Below are positions 54,395 through 63,460 of a stretch of 64,000 bases of DNA, one piece after another. The DNA lies in the NCBI GenBank assembly GCA_016281815.1, contig JAEEJK010000096.1, positions 26,951 through 90,950 of the forward strand, read 5' to 3'. The translations under genes and the position numbers were made by a program. The DNA comes from Prevotella sp. (GTDB lineage Bacteria > Bacteroidota > Bacteroidia > Bacteroidales > Bacteroidaceae). Each line of letters begins with the position of its first letter. Positions within the stretch are counted from its first letter, which is position 1. Under the pieces are notes generated by a model, which saw only the letters and a list, made by a program, of their open reading frames with translations, had not been told where the DNA came from and did not search any database.

Positions 54395-55561
54395 ATGAAA
54401 ACATGGTTTTTGACAATTCTTTTGGCTCTCTGTGGTACGGCCAGTTTTGTGTCGTGCTCTTCGTGTGAGGAGAGAGCCTTCGAGCAAGACAACGTGTCGG
54501 TGATTGCCGATAAGGTGTGGGCTTTCAGCCAGGCCCACCAGGACGGCTTCACGCTTGATATCCGCACGATGACAGAGCCGACGGAGGGGATTGCAGTCGG
54601 TTATGCCGCTACGCAGAATAGCCACTCACGCGACCAACTCGGTAAGGTGGTCAGTCATGCCTTACAGCATGATGGGTATGTCGGTGGATGGTACAACAGC
54701 GAAGACGGCCTTTATTATTTTGACAGCACAAGACTGTTCCGGGAGGACTCCTTAAAAGCCGCCATCCGGTTTGGAGAGGACAATGGCCAGCACTCGGTGT
54801 TCATCCTGTCCACTTATACAGACATCCCTGTCAGTGGCAAGGTCGCGGAGATACTCAAGCGCGATACCATCCTTATCGGAACCACAGGCGACTACAGGCC
54901 GCTTTCCTTTCGTGAACCAGAAACAAGTGAATATTGGGGCTTCGGCATTGAGATGGCCGAGGCAATTGCCAAGAGGCTGGATGTCAGCATAAAATACGTG
55001 CCGACATCGTGGCCTACGCTGACTGCTGACGTGCTCTCTGTGCCGCAGAAATTCGACCTTGCCATCGGTGGAATCACCATCACCGATACCCGGCGTGAGA
55101 CGATGCTGATGAGTGAGGGCTACTTGGGAAACGGCAAGACGATACTCTGCCGGACCTCGGATGCAGACCGCTTCCAGTCATTGGCCGACATCGACAAGCC
55201 TGATGTCCGGGTAATGGTCAATCCCGGCGGACTGAATGAGAAATTTGCCAATGAAAACCTGACTCATGCAAGCATCATCGTCCATCAGAAGAATGAGGAG
55301 ATCCCGGCACTGATAGCGGAGGGTGAAGCCGACGTGATGATCACCGAAATCACAGAGGCGCCTTATTACGTAAAGATGGACAACCGTCTGGCGGCTCCGT
55401 TGTTGAACAGTCCTTTCACCCACGGTGAGATCGGTGTTCTCATGCCGAAGGGACAAGACGATTTGCTGGAGATGGTGAACAATGTCATCCGGCAGATGAA
55501 ATCGGATGGCTCCCTGCGCCGTCTCCACGAGAAATACGGATTGGCTTACGCCTACGATTAG
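54395..55561 (+). CDS. Extracytoplasmic solute-binding protein (SBP_bac_3) with extra N-terminal domain
   Basis: The protein has 388 residues. The N-terminus (MKTWFLTILLALCGTASFVSC) looks like a lipoprotein signal with Cys near residue 22. Residues about 45-140 form a separate domain (EGIAVGYAATQNSHSRDQ, DGYVGGWYNSEDGLYYFDS) not part of the binding-protein fold. The remainder is the SBP_bac_3 fold (LIGTTGDYRPLSFRE, YWGFGIEMAEAIAKRLDV, FDLAIGGITITDTRRETMLMS, ADVMITEITEAPYYVK, LRRLHEKYGLAYAYD), related to PheC/glutamine-binding-like proteins. No ABC permease or ATPase is nearby. Substrate unknown. Confidence 0.75.
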   Translation: MKTWFLTILLALCGTASFVSCSSCEERAFEQDNVSVIADKVWAFSQAHQDGFTLDIRTMTEPTEGIAVGYAATQNSHSRDQLGKVVSHALQHDGYVGGWYNSEDGLYYFDSTRLFREDSLKAAIRFGEDNGQHSVFILSTYTDIPVSGKVAEILKRDTILIGTTGDYRPLSFREPETSEYWGFGIEMAEAIAKRLDVSIKYVPTSWPTLTADVLSVPQKFDLAIGGITITDTRRETMLMSEGYLGNGKTILCRTSDADRFQSLADIDKPDVRVMVNPGGLNEKFANENLTHASIIVHQKNEEIPALIAEGEADVMITEITEAPYYVKMDNRLAAPLLNSPFTHGEIGVLMPKGQDDLLEMVNNVIRQMKSDGSLRRLHEKYGLAYAYD

Positions 55562-55578
55562 CGCCCCCTGCGACAGCC

Positions 55579-57237
55579 CTATTTCTTGCTCCTGTAGAAT
55601 TTTTCGAGTGTGCGATAGGCATTCTCCTTCTCTGGGGAGGCTATTTCCTTGGACTCCACGTCAATTTTCATGACAGGAGCAGCATCAAGATTCTCCTTGG
55701 TGATAGCTGTCCACTGAGGTAAGCCTTTGCCATTGGGATTGCCCGTCTTGCAGAAATTGGCATAATAGGTAAGGAAGAGTTTTGAAATGGCATAGTCATC
55801 TTCATTCCAATCGTAATACTCATTGGTGCCGAGGGTTCCCATGGCATATTCGATATCTGCTGAATGGACGGCTCCAGGAGCAATTTCAGGTTGCTGAGCC
55901 TCGGACTTCTTTTCTTCCGCAGTCTTGTCACGTACACCTCCGGCCAAGGCTGCCACCTTGTCACCCATCTTCGCCGACACCTGAGGACGGGGATGCATAT
56001 AGTGATAGCGATAAACGGGTAGTCCTGACTTTGCATGATAGTCGCAGGCCTTCCAGGTGGGGAAGCCTGTGAAAAGGTCGGAGGCCAGGTCAAGGCCCTT
56101 CTGACTCAGCACGTCTTCATCAGTCTCAAGCCCGTAAGCCTTGAAAATCTCGTCTGTCATATCACCAAACTGCGCCTTCATGGCGTTCTTGTAGTTCGCA
56201 AGGGTAGGAGCCTGATCCCTCAGCGTCTGCATGGGTGTACCTTCCAGTGAGTTCCATCCTGCGAGCAGAGGCACCTGGGCTTGCTGACCCTTCTCGAACA
56301 CATCGTCAGCACTCTCAGTCATGAAGTAGCCATCGAGCACCACGTTGGCCATCCCTTTTGGGGGAAGGAGTTTTTGGAGTGAATCGGCGTTCAGTGCCAT
56401 CGCATCTGCCAGACTTGAGATGCCTGCCTTTTTCAGAAGATCTGCTCCGGCAGCATCGGCATCGGCTTGGGAAGAAGGCTGAAAAGGCAACACCTCGGCA
56501 CCCGACGAAAGCATGGCGCCTGCGATGAGGTCCTTGGAGAGGGGAGAGCACATCAGGAGTGACACAGAGAAGGAACCTGCCGATTCTCCTACAATGGTGA
56601 TCTTGTCAGGGTTGCCGCCAAAGGCTGAGATATTCTCTTTCACCCATTTGATAGCGGCCACTTGGTCGAGGAAGCCGTAGTTGCCGCTTCCCTTATACTC
56701 GGAAGATGCTGTGAGGTCTGGATGGGCAAAGAAACCGAACACACCCTCACGATAGTTGGCCGTCACACAAATCACGCCTTCCTTGGAGAGGGAAGAACCA
56801 TCGTAACGGGGCTCGCTGCCAGAACCGGCCATCAGTCCGCCGCCATTGAAATAAATCAGCACAGGCATGGCATCGGCCGTCGTGGCTGCGGTGGTCCAAA
56901 TGTTCAGATAGAGACAGTCCTCGCTGCGGCCGGAACCTCTGAACGACATGTCACCGAAGATGTTGGGCTGCATGGGATCGTCGCTAAACTGCTTGGCTGA
57001 ACGCACTCCCTCCCAACCTTGAACAGGCTGGGGGGCCTTCCAACGGAGTTCTCCCACTGGAGCCTGGGCGAAAGGAACACCAAGGAACTTCTTCACGCCG
57101 TCTTCCTCAAAACCTTGGAGAACGCCATACTGGGTTTTTACTTCGAGGGTGACTGTTGTACCCTTCTGCTGAGTGCAACTGAAAAGTACTGCAATACAGG
57201 CGATGACCAACATCGCAAATACATGGCTTTTAGTCAT
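55579..57237 (-). CDS. Type B carboxylesterase family lipoprotein
   Basis: The protein has 552 residues. N-terminus ends in a lipobox-like LLFSC (MTKSHVFAMLVIACIAVLFSC). The carboxylesterase B fold shows VPVLIYFNGGGLMAGS-type oxyanion region (PVLIYFNGGGLM), nucleophile Ser in GESAGS near residue 216, and later Glu and His positions (GAVHSADIEYAMG). Family members hydrolyse carboxylic esters; here it is likely anchored on the cell surface or in the periplasm. It is convergent with the solute-binding protein gene. Confidence 0.88.
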   Translation of the reverse strand: MTKSHVFAMLVIACIAVLFSCTQQKGTTVTLEVKTQYGVLQGFEEDGVKKFLGVPFAQAPVGELRWKAPQPVQGWEGVRSAKQFSDDPMQPNIFGDMSFRGSGRSEDCLYLNIWTTAATTADAMPVLIYFNGGGLMAGSGSEPRYDGSSLSKEGVICVTANYREGVFGFFAHPDLTASSEYKGSGNYGFLDQVAAIKWVKENISAFGGNPDKITIVGESAGSFSVSLLMCSPLSKDLIAGAMLSSGAEVLPFQPSSQADADAAGADLLKKAGISSLADAMALNADSLQKLLPPKGMANVVLDGYFMTESADDVFEKGQQAQVPLLAGWNSLEGTPMQTLRDQAPTLANYKNAMKAQFGDMTDEIFKAYGLETDEDVLSQKGLDLASDLFTGFPTWKACDYHAKSGLPVYRYHYMHPRPQVSAKMGDKVAALAGGVRDKTAEEKKSEAQQPEIAPGAVHSADIEYAMGTLGTNEYYDWNEDDYAISKLFLTYYANFCKTGNPNGKGLPQWTAITKENLDAAPVMKIDVESKEIASPEKENAYRTLEKFYRSKK

Positions 57238-57272
57238 AATGATGTCTGTTTATGGGGTTTAATTGGAATCTT

Positions 57273-57321
57273 CAATTTTCAATTTTCAATTTTCAATCTT
57301 CAATTTTCAATCTTCAATCTT
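57273..57321. repeat. Heptamer tandem repeat (CAATTTT)n at the end of nhaC
   Basis: Seven copies of a 7-bp unit, CAATTTT with CAATCTT variants, from 57273 to 57321. The last two copies lie inside the nhaC coding region and the stop codon at 57307-57309 is part of the tract. Confidence 0.93.
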
Positions 57322-58722
57322 TTTGTTGATTTTCCAGCCCAGGGCTGCTACACTGACGCTGACGATGGGCGACAGGAGGTTGAAGAAGCAATAGGGTAGG
57401 TAGGTCAGGGTGGCAACACCCAAGACGGTGCTTTGGGTGAGACCGCAGGTGTTCCAGGGAACAAGTACGGAGGTGACGGTGCCGCCGTCCTCACAGGAGC
57501 GGCTCAGCAGGCGGGGCTCATAACCCATCTTGGCATACATGTTCTTGAACATGGAACTGGTGAGGATGATGGACAGAAACTGGTCTGCGGTAGTGATGTT
57601 GAGGAAAAAGGCACTGCCCACTGATGAGGCTACCAGTGAGGTCGTCCCCTTGACCAGCCGCTGGAAATAGCGCATGATGTCTTCCAACTGACCCGTTGCC
57701 GTCAGGGCTCCTGCGAATATTTGGGCACTGATGATCAGCCAGATGGTAGGCATCATGCCGCTCATGCCCCTTGTCGAGACGAGTTTGTCAAGTTCGCTGA
57801 TGCCCGTGGATATGGAGGTGGAATCATAGCACGAACGCATAACGCCTTCGTAGAGACCCAGCAAGCCTTGGGGACCTTCGGGACTTGCTATCTCCCTGAT
57901 ACGGTCGGGCTGTGCGATGAGAGCCACTATGCCGGCAATCAGGGTGGCGAGAAACAGCACCACCAGCGACGGCCAGCGCCGCATGATCATCATGCCCATC
58001 ACCAAAGGCACAAGAAAAAGCCATGGAGAGATGTTGAAGGTTTGCGAGAGACCGTCCATGAACAGTTGCACGTCGCCTTCTCCCGACACATCAATGAGCC
58101 ACCCGGAAATGAGGAAAATGACCAGCGTGGTCAAGAATGTGGGCACCGTGGTCTGCATCATGTACTTGATGTGGGTGAAGAGAGGCGTGCCCACAACACT
58201 GGAGGCCAGCACCGTGGTGTCGGAAAGGGGCGACAGTTTGTCTCCGAAATAGGCCCCGCTGATGATGGCGCCGGCTGTCCATCCGTCAGAGAAACCCAGG
58301 GCTTTGCCTATTCCCAGCAGGGCGACGCCAACGGTGGCGATGGTGGTCCACGAGGAACCGATCAGCAGACTGATGAGCGCACAGATGATGCAGGTGCTTA
58401 CCAAAAACCATTGAGGGGAGAGGATTTGCAGACCGTAATAGATCATCGTGGGCACTATGCCCGACACCATCCACGTACCTCCGATGGCGCCGATCAGCAG
58501 CAGGATGATGATCGATGGGGTGCAGTTGGCTACTTTTGTAGTGATCTCTTTTTCCAGATTGTCCCATACAAGTCGCTTGCTCAGCCATCCTATGAGAACA
58601 CACACTCCTGAGGAGATGATCAGTGATACCTGACTCGCACCATCGAGGGTGGCATTCCCGAAAACGGAAATACAGCATATCAGAAGCCCAATGAGTACGA
58701 TAAAGGGAATAAATGCAAGCAT
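57307..58722 (-). CDS. nhaC: NhaC-type Na+/H+ antiporter
   Basis: Starting at ATG 58722 the protein has 471 residues; a TTG at 58743 lies on a -7-like box (TATTTTTG, 58741-58748 on the minus strand) and is not used. Eleven to twelve membrane segments; family motifs include IGSSWTTIATVGVALLGIGKALG, GDKLSPLSDTTVLASSVVG, FFLNITTADQFLS and a conserved SCEDGGTVTSVLVPWNTCG segment. It exchanges sodium for protons. The final residues (KKIED) are encoded by the heptamer repeat. Confidence 0.9.
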   Translation of the reverse strand: MLAFIPFIVLIGLLICCISVFGNATLDGASQVSLIISSGVCVLIGWLSKRLVWDNLEKEITTKVANCTPSIIILLLIGAIGGTWMVSGIVPTMIYYGLQILSPQWFLVSTCIICALISLLIGSSWTTIATVGVALLGIGKALGFSDGWTAGAIISGAYFGDKLSPLSDTTVLASSVVGTPLFTHIKYMMQTTVPTFLTTLVIFLISGWLIDVSGEGDVQLFMDGLSQTFNISPWLFLVPLVMGMMIMRRWPSLVVLFLATLIAGIVALIAQPDRIREIASPEGPQGLLGLYEGVMRSCYDSTSISTGISELDKLVSTRGMSGMMPTIWLIISAQIFAGALTATGQLEDIMRYFQRLVKGTTSLVASSVGSAFFLNITTADQFLSIILTSSMFKNMYAKMGYEPRLLSRSCEDGGTVTSVLVPWNTCGLTQSTVLGVATLTYLPYCFFNLLSPIVSVSVAALGWKINKKIED

Positions 58723-58878
58723 GTCGTTCAAATTTTGTGGCAAAAATAATCAATTTGCTCGTAATCTGATGCTTTTTTCCTCATTTTTGTGAATTGCAAC
58801 AAACAAGAATTTTTTTCAAATCTATGGTGGCCCCTTTCCCCGCAACTGATTACCCAAAATTGTCCTCTCTTTTGCCAG

Positions 58879-60087
58879 TTATTGGTCTTTATTATTGTTC
58901 ATCAGCCTTTGCATTACCACGGCGCAGGAGGCGTCGCCTGCGATGGACATGGTGGTTCTGCCCATATCCACAAGACGGTCAATGCCTGCTGCGATGGCCA
59001 CACCCTCAACAGGTATGCCGGCAGAGGCGAACACCATGGCCATCAGGGCCAGTGACCCACCAGGAATGCCCGGCGTGCCGACAGATGCTACCGTGGCCGA
59101 CAAAGCCAATGCCAGATACTGCTGTATGGTGAGGTCTATACCGCAGCAGGTAGCAATGAACACGGAGGTGACTCCCAAATAGATGGCCACACCGTCCATA
59201 TTGATAGTCGCACCAAGTGACAACACGAAACTTCCGAGGTCGCGCTTAACGCCCAACTTCTCCGCGCACTCTATTGTATATGGCAGAGTGGCAACACTGG
59301 AATCGCTGGAGAAACCGAAGAGCAAGGCCGGAGACATTTTCTGGAAAAAACGAAACGGACTGCATTTCCCCAGAAAGTGCACCGCTGCGGTGTATACAAT
59401 CAAGGCATGCAGGAAAAAGCAGAAGAAGTCGGCGCCAATCAGAACCGCATAGGAACCAAGCACTCGCGGTCCGTTGACAGCCACTACGGGAGTCAGCATA
59501 CAAAACACACCTATCGGTGCCAGTGTCATGATGTAGGACAGGATGCGGGCTACCACCTCGTTGAAACTGAGTATGACCTCACGTGCGGCCTTCCCTTTCT
59601 CACCCACATGGACAATGGCCACTCCGAAGAAGACGGCAATCACGATGACCTGCATCATCTGGTTGTTCAATATGGGCTCAATGATGTTGTGAGGAAAAAT
59701 GCCGATAAGTTGGTCCCTGAATGTGATATGAGGCACCACGGTGGGTGCGTCTGCAGGTATGTCGATATGCGGAAACCATTCTTTTGTCAATGTGGGGATA
59801 AACAGCCCCAAAGTGACGGCAAGCACGGTGGTTATCATGAAATAAAGAAGACTGCACAAACCCAGTTTGCCCACTTTCCTGACATCCTCCATGGAGAGGA
59901 TTCCTACTGCAATGGAAAGGAAAACCAACGGCACAACGATGAATTTCAGAAGATTGAGAAAAATGATTCCCAAGGGTCTGATATATGATTCGACAAACGT
60001 TGTATGGTCCTGCAAAAAATATCCTGCAACAACAGCAAGCACCAAGGCCAGCATGATCTGACTGTTGACAGAGAACTTGATTTTCAT
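58879..60087 (-). CDS. Dicarboxylate/amino acid:cation symporter (DAACS)
   Basis: ATG 60087 gives 402 residues. The glutamate-transporter (GltP/DctA) fold shows the serine-rich loop FGFSSDSSVATLPYTIECAEKLGV, the TM7 NMDG motif (ATINMDGVAIYLGV), GIPGGSLALMAMV, and the substrate-site GIDRLVDMGRTTMSIAGDASCAVVM. It imports dicarboxylates or glutamate-like amino acids with sodium or protons. Confidence 0.93.
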   Translation of the reverse strand: MKIKFSVNSQIMLALVLAVVAGYFLQDHTTFVESYIRPLGIIFLNLLKFIVVPLVFLSIAVGILSMEDVRKVGKLGLCSLLYFMITTVLAVTLGLFIPTLTKEWFPHIDIPADAPTVVPHITFRDQLIGIFPHNIIEPILNNQMMQVIVIAVFFGVAIVHVGEKGKAAREVILSFNEVVARILSYIMTLAPIGVFCMLTPVVAVNGPRVLGSYAVLIGADFFCFFLHALIVYTAAVHFLGKCSPFRFFQKMSPALLFGFSSDSSVATLPYTIECAEKLGVKRDLGSFVLSLGATINMDGVAIYLGVTSVFIATCCGIDLTIQQYLALALSATVASVGTPGIPGGSLALMAMVFASAGIPVEGVAIAAGIDRLVDMGRTTMSIAGDASCAVVMQRLMNNNKDQ

Positions 60088-60120
60088 AAAAAAGAGATAA
60101 ATTTGGGTATGAGGATGGCA

Positions 60121-60152
60121 CAAAAGTATAAAAATTATGGCAATATAGCAAG
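60121..60152 (-). promoter_or_regulatory. Candidate Bacteroidota promoter (CTTG-N20-TACTTTTG, minus strand)
   Basis: CAAAAGTA (60121-60128) and CAAG (60149-60152) on the plus strand, 20 bases apart, 34 bases before the symporter start. The -33 differs at one base. Confidence 0.5.
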
Positions 60153-60307
60153 GATTTGGCTTTTTTGTTGTCGCACATAAATTCCGTTTTATAAGTCTAA
60201 AATAGACTGTACCATTTGTTCATTGTCTGCTTTTATCAAATAAACCCTTTCTCAAGTGGTCTTAAAACCATCGATGTACTTTCTATTGTCAGGTGGCGTC
60301 TCACTAA

Positions 60308-60338
60308 AACCCCGAAAGTTGGAAAGACTTTCGGGGTT
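60308..60338 (-). terminator. Rho-independent terminator of the GH13 gene
   Basis: A perfect 12-bp stem (60308-60319 with 60327-60338), seven-base loop and a short T tract on the minus strand, 28 bases after the stop of the gene at 60367. Confidence 0.88.
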
Positions 60339-60366
60339 CATGATTTTGTATCAAATGGCTCGACCG

Positions 60367-61692
60367 TTAGTACTTCAAAATCAGATACTGGAAGGGTGAA
60401 AGGACAATGGTCTTTTCTAAGTTGATGTCTTTGTCTGTCATGTTGTCCTTCGCTCCATGACCTATCCATTTTTCAGGAATCTGGGCAGTCTTCTCCTCAT
60501 TACGTACATTGACAAGCACGAGGAAACGCTCTTTGCCGTCAGTTTTTTCAAACACCAGTACATCAGGGTCTGCATAGGTGGTCAACTCTCCTTTCCGCAG
60601 TGCTGGATGCTCATTGTATAGACCAATCAGTTCTTTGTATTCCTGATAAATCTCGGGCTTGGCACTCCAGTCAACCGGAACATACTTGAAGAAATTGATA
60701 GGTTCGGGATAGCCAACCTCCTGCGAACCATATATGAGAGCGCCGCCATGGGGGAAAATGCTGGCCACATAGGCTGCCATGGCTCCACGGTCGTTGGTGA
60801 ACTGAACGCAAGGCTCTTTCTCGGTGGCATGGTCGTGATTGGTGGTGAAGCGAAGTTTGACCTTCCCGGCAGGCAGACTGTCGTATTCGGCCTTGTCGGC
60901 TGCTATCAGGTCTGATGCGGGTGCACCATCAAATACCTTGACCAGGGAGTCCTTGTAATCCCAGCCATAGTTCATGTCGAAACCACCAATGGTGAAGTTG
61001 TCCGATCGTTTGCCTTCTGCCAACATCACTATCTTCCGTTTGCCGGCGGCAGCACGAAGTTGGTCGATAGCATCCTTCCAGAAGTCTGCCGGCACACCAT
61101 CCGCCACATCGCAGCGGAAGCCATCGATGCCTACATCGACAATCCAGAACTTCATGGCGTCAATCATCGCCTCCCTCATTTCCTCGTTGTCATAATTCAG
61201 GTCGGCCACATCGTACCAGTCCCATGGGCGGGGATGAATGATGGTGTCGGCCTTCTCATCATGGGTATACCAGTCGGGATGTTCTTTGACCCAGGGATGG
61301 TCCCATGCGGTGTGGTTGGCCACCCATTCGAGAATAATGCCCATGCCTTTCTCATGACACGTGCTGGTCAGATTCTTATAGTCATCGATGGTACCGAATT
61401 CTGGAGCGATGGCTTTGTAGTCACTGATGCAGTAGGGCGAGTTCTTTCCTTTTTCTATGCCGATGGGATAGATGGGCATCACCCACATGACATTGACACC
61501 CAGATCGCGGATGGAGTCAATACGGCTGGCTACCGCATTGAGAGAGTTTTCTGAAGCGAACACACGGGGGTTCACCTGATACATGGCGATGTCTTCAACT
61601 GCCGGCATTTCAAAAGTAGAAGCCTTTTCCTTTGGTGGCTCGCAGGACACGGCAATTGCTAAAATGAAGATGGATAAAAGAAACTTTTTCAT
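60367..61692 (-). CDS. GH13 alpha-amylase family lipoprotein
   Basis: The protein has 441 residues. A lipoprotein signal (MKKFLLSIFILAIAVSC) is followed by a GH13 (beta/alpha)8 barrel: DLGVNVMWVMPIYP, GIILEWVANHTAWDHPW, nucleophile Asp in GFRCDVADGV near 194, acid/base Glu in VMLAEGKR near 224 and the third Asp in TTNHDHA near 287. The C-terminal beta domain is short (FLVLVNVRNEEKTAQI). It cleaves alpha-glucan links, from starch or glycogen; surface or periplasm. A -7-like box (TATTTTTG, minus strand, 61722-61729) lies just upstream. Confidence 0.92.
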   Translation of the reverse strand: MKKFLLSIFILAIAVSCEPPKEKASTFEMPAVEDIAMYQVNPRVFASENSLNAVASRIDSIRDLGVNVMWVMPIYPIGIEKGKNSPYCISDYKAIAPEFGTIDDYKNLTSTCHEKGMGIILEWVANHTAWDHPWVKEHPDWYTHDEKADTIIHPRPWDWYDVADLNYDNEEMREAMIDAMKFWIVDVGIDGFRCDVADGVPADFWKDAIDQLRAAAGKRKIVMLAEGKRSDNFTIGGFDMNYGWDYKDSLVKVFDGAPASDLIAADKAEYDSLPAGKVKLRFTTNHDHATEKEPCVQFTNDRGAMAAYVASIFPHGGALIYGSQEVGYPEPINFFKYVPVDWSAKPEIYQEYKELIGLYNEHPALRKGELTTYADPDVLVFEKTDGKERFLVLVNVRNEEKTAQIPEKWIGHGAKDNMTDKDINLEKTIVLSPFQYLILKY

Positions 61693-61789
61693 ATAAATTT
61701 AAGTCATATAAATATCATTTGCAAAAATACGGGGAAAAAGCAACAAAGGGTTTCTAAATGGCAATAAATCTGATAGTTATTTTGTGCAA

Positions 61790-61895
61790 ACGATTGAACA
61801 AGGAGACTGAAGATGCAGCGGTCGACCTTGGGAGCCAGTTCCTTGGCCATGATCTCAAAGGTCTGCCGCTCTTCCAATGTATCAGTTCGGGCGGA
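61790..61895 (-). pseudogene. Possible remnant of a DUF1848-like gene
   Basis: On the minus strand a short open stretch reads LEERQTFEIMAKELAPKV then DRCIFSLLVQSF. The FEIMAKELAP..DRCIFS pattern recalls DUF1848 proteins, but the match ends after DRCIFS and the sequence is not a complete gene. Offered as a weak identification. Confidence 0.25.
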
Positions 61896-61926
61896 TTTTC
61901 AGTTCGGGCGGATTTGCAATCCGCCC
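61883..61926. repeat. 17-bp tandem repeat and REP-like hairpin
   Basis: CAGTTCGGGCGGATTTT (61883-61899) is followed by CAGTTCGGGCGGATTTG (61900-61916). The second copy opens a hairpin GGGCGGATT-TGC-AATCCGCCC (61906-61926). A further CGGGCGGATTT occurs at 62012-62022. The pattern resembles REP elements spread by RAYT transposases in Bacteroidota. Confidence 0.8.
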
Positions 61927-61929
61927 GGA

Positions 61930-61991
61930 TTGATTATAAGCATTTGTAATGCGATTATTATTGATTATAAGCATTTGTAATGTGATTATTA
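61930..61991. repeat. 31-bp direct repeat, two copies
   Basis: TTGATTATAAGCATTTGTAA followed by TGCGATTATTA (61930-61960) and the same unit with TGTGATTATTA (61961-61991), one mismatch in 31 bases. It lies between the REP-like hairpin and the third GGGCGGATTT copy. Confidence 0.9.
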
Positions 61992-62032
61992 CGGATTAAA
62001 AGCCCTCAGTCCGGGCGGATTTCTAACGCTGA

Positions 62033-63415
62033 TCACTTTTTCATCACTTTCTTTCCTTTCGAGATAGCGACACCCTTGAAACCTTTGGGAGCAGGTTGAC
62101 CGTTCAGCATGAACCATTGACACGACTCCTCACCACTGGTGCTTTCCGTCTGGCGAATACCCGAGGGCACCTTCCGCAGCAGGTAAATTTTGGTAATCTT
62201 CACGGTACCGTTGGCGGCAGCCTGGAGAGCCACCTGTGCGACCTTGCTCATATCGTGGCCTTCAAAAAGGCATTCGGCCTTCTCTGCCCCGGCATTCACC
62301 CAGACTTTGGCAATTTCTGTATTACCTGCTCCTTGGATGAATATCTGTGTGGCGATGGAGGTAGGTTCGGCAAACTCAAATACCAGTTTGGCATATTCAG
62401 ACCAGTCTGCTTCACCCAGCCAGCAGGCCAGACCGCCCCATTGCACGGCATTATAGACGAGTATGCCGTCGTCAGAGGTAATGTTTTCGGCAGCGTTCCA
62501 ACAATAAGTGAAACGGTTGATGATGTCAATGGGCTGAGAGTAATCGGTCGGCGGCACCTCGTCCTCGTCGATATCTACTTCGATACCCATTGTGGCAAGC
62601 ATGGTCTTGGCGTAGCGGCGACCCAGTTTGCGGTAGCCCTTGGAGTCGAAGTGCAGGTTGTCGCTCTGCAGGGTACAACCTACGGAAGACACGACGTGTG
62701 CCGTGGGAATGGTCTGTGGCAGGCGGTTGATGATGTTGTTGGCAGAACTGCAAATACCCTTCTGGTCTTCATTGCCTACCTCGCCGGCGATGAGAGGCAC
62801 GTCTTCGGCATTGAGGTTGAGTTCCGCGAGCAGGTTGTCGTACACCTTTTTCACTTTCTGTAGCCACACGCTGCTGTAGGCATCGCTCTCCCCCTGATGC
62901 AGGAGGATGCCCTTGATGACACCGCTCTTCTGTGCTTCCCTGGCACATTCAAGCAGACGGCCCAGGGGATTGCCGCCGTATGCGTTGACCGCATTGATCT
63001 GCCAACTCTCGTTCATTGTTTTCACATACGACCGCCAGCCGTCGGGATCGTACAAGTCAATCTTGATTCCGCCGATGGCTACCACCACCACACCCACGCG
63101 CTTGCCTTCTTCAAGGTTGGCCACCATGGTGCGGCCAAAATAATCGGCAGGACAGAGACGGGTGTCACAACGGGCCAGCGGTGGGATGGCGCGATACCAT
63201 TGTCCGAGTTTGCGGGTTCCGCAGTCGAGCGTTGACATCATCTGGAAGCGCTCGTCGGGTGAAAGGTCGCAATCTTCGATAGTGCCCTGGCCTTCCATGT
63301 TGCTTTGGCCTATACAAAGATAAATGTAGAAATTGGGATCTGCTTCAGCCTTTGCATTCATGCTGAACAGAGACAGTGCAGTAGCCAAGACTGCGAGAAA
63401 GATTTTTTTTGTCAT
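62033..63415 (-). CDS. Secreted SASA-type carbohydrate acetylesterase
   Basis: ATG 63415 gives 460 residues with a signal peptide (MTKKIFLAVLATALSLFSMNAKA); the longer frame to 63544 is unlikely. SGNH-type sialate O-acetylesterase/CE6 domain: nucleophile Ser in GQSNMEGQG at 36-44, VVVVAIGGIKIDLY, HQGESDAYSS and the Asp-His pair in SDNLHFDSKGYRKLG. A C-terminal beta domain follows, ending in a Lys-rich tail (KGVAISKGKKVMKK). Family enzymes remove acetyl groups from sugars such as xylan, pectin or sialic acid; pectin fits the window. Confidence 0.85.
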   Translation of the reverse strand: MTKKIFLAVLATALSLFSMNAKAEADPNFYIYLCIGQSNMEGQGTIEDCDLSPDERFQMMSTLDCGTRKLGQWYRAIPPLARCDTRLCPADYFGRTMVANLEEGKRVGVVVVAIGGIKIDLYDPDGWRSYVKTMNESWQINAVNAYGGNPLGRLLECAREAQKSGVIKGILLHQGESDAYSSVWLQKVKKVYDNLLAELNLNAEDVPLIAGEVGNEDQKGICSSANNIINRLPQTIPTAHVVSSVGCTLQSDNLHFDSKGYRKLGRRYAKTMLATMGIEVDIDEDEVPPTDYSQPIDIINRFTYCWNAAENITSDDGILVYNAVQWGGLACWLGEADWSEYAKLVFEFAEPTSIATQIFIQGAGNTEIAKVWVNAGAEKAECLFEGHDMSKVAQVALQAAANGTVKITKIYLLRKVPSGIRQTESTSGEESCQWFMLNGQPAPKGFKGVAISKGKKVMKK

Positions 63416-63460
63416 TATATTGTTGTTCTTTTGATTTGTTTGCCTGTTTGTTTTCTGCGA

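Larger units (their letters stand above)
61693..62032. other. Intergenic region with gene remnant and repeats
   Basis: 340 bp without an intact gene. The part 61790-61895 on the minus strand keeps an open stretch reading EERQTFEIMAKELAPKVDRC, which looks like the end of a once-functional protein. From 61883 on there are REP-like hairpins and direct repeats listed separately. Confidence 0.7.

Noticed and set aside
57721..58611. 296-codon plus-strand frame opposite nhaC
   Set aside because: Antisense to a well-supported antiporter; its product is His/Arg-rich and low complexity with no family signature.
61758..61949. 63-codon plus-strand frame MAINLIVILCKRLN...
   Set aside because: It runs into the REP-like repeats and its sense is less protein-like than the minus strand in the same place.
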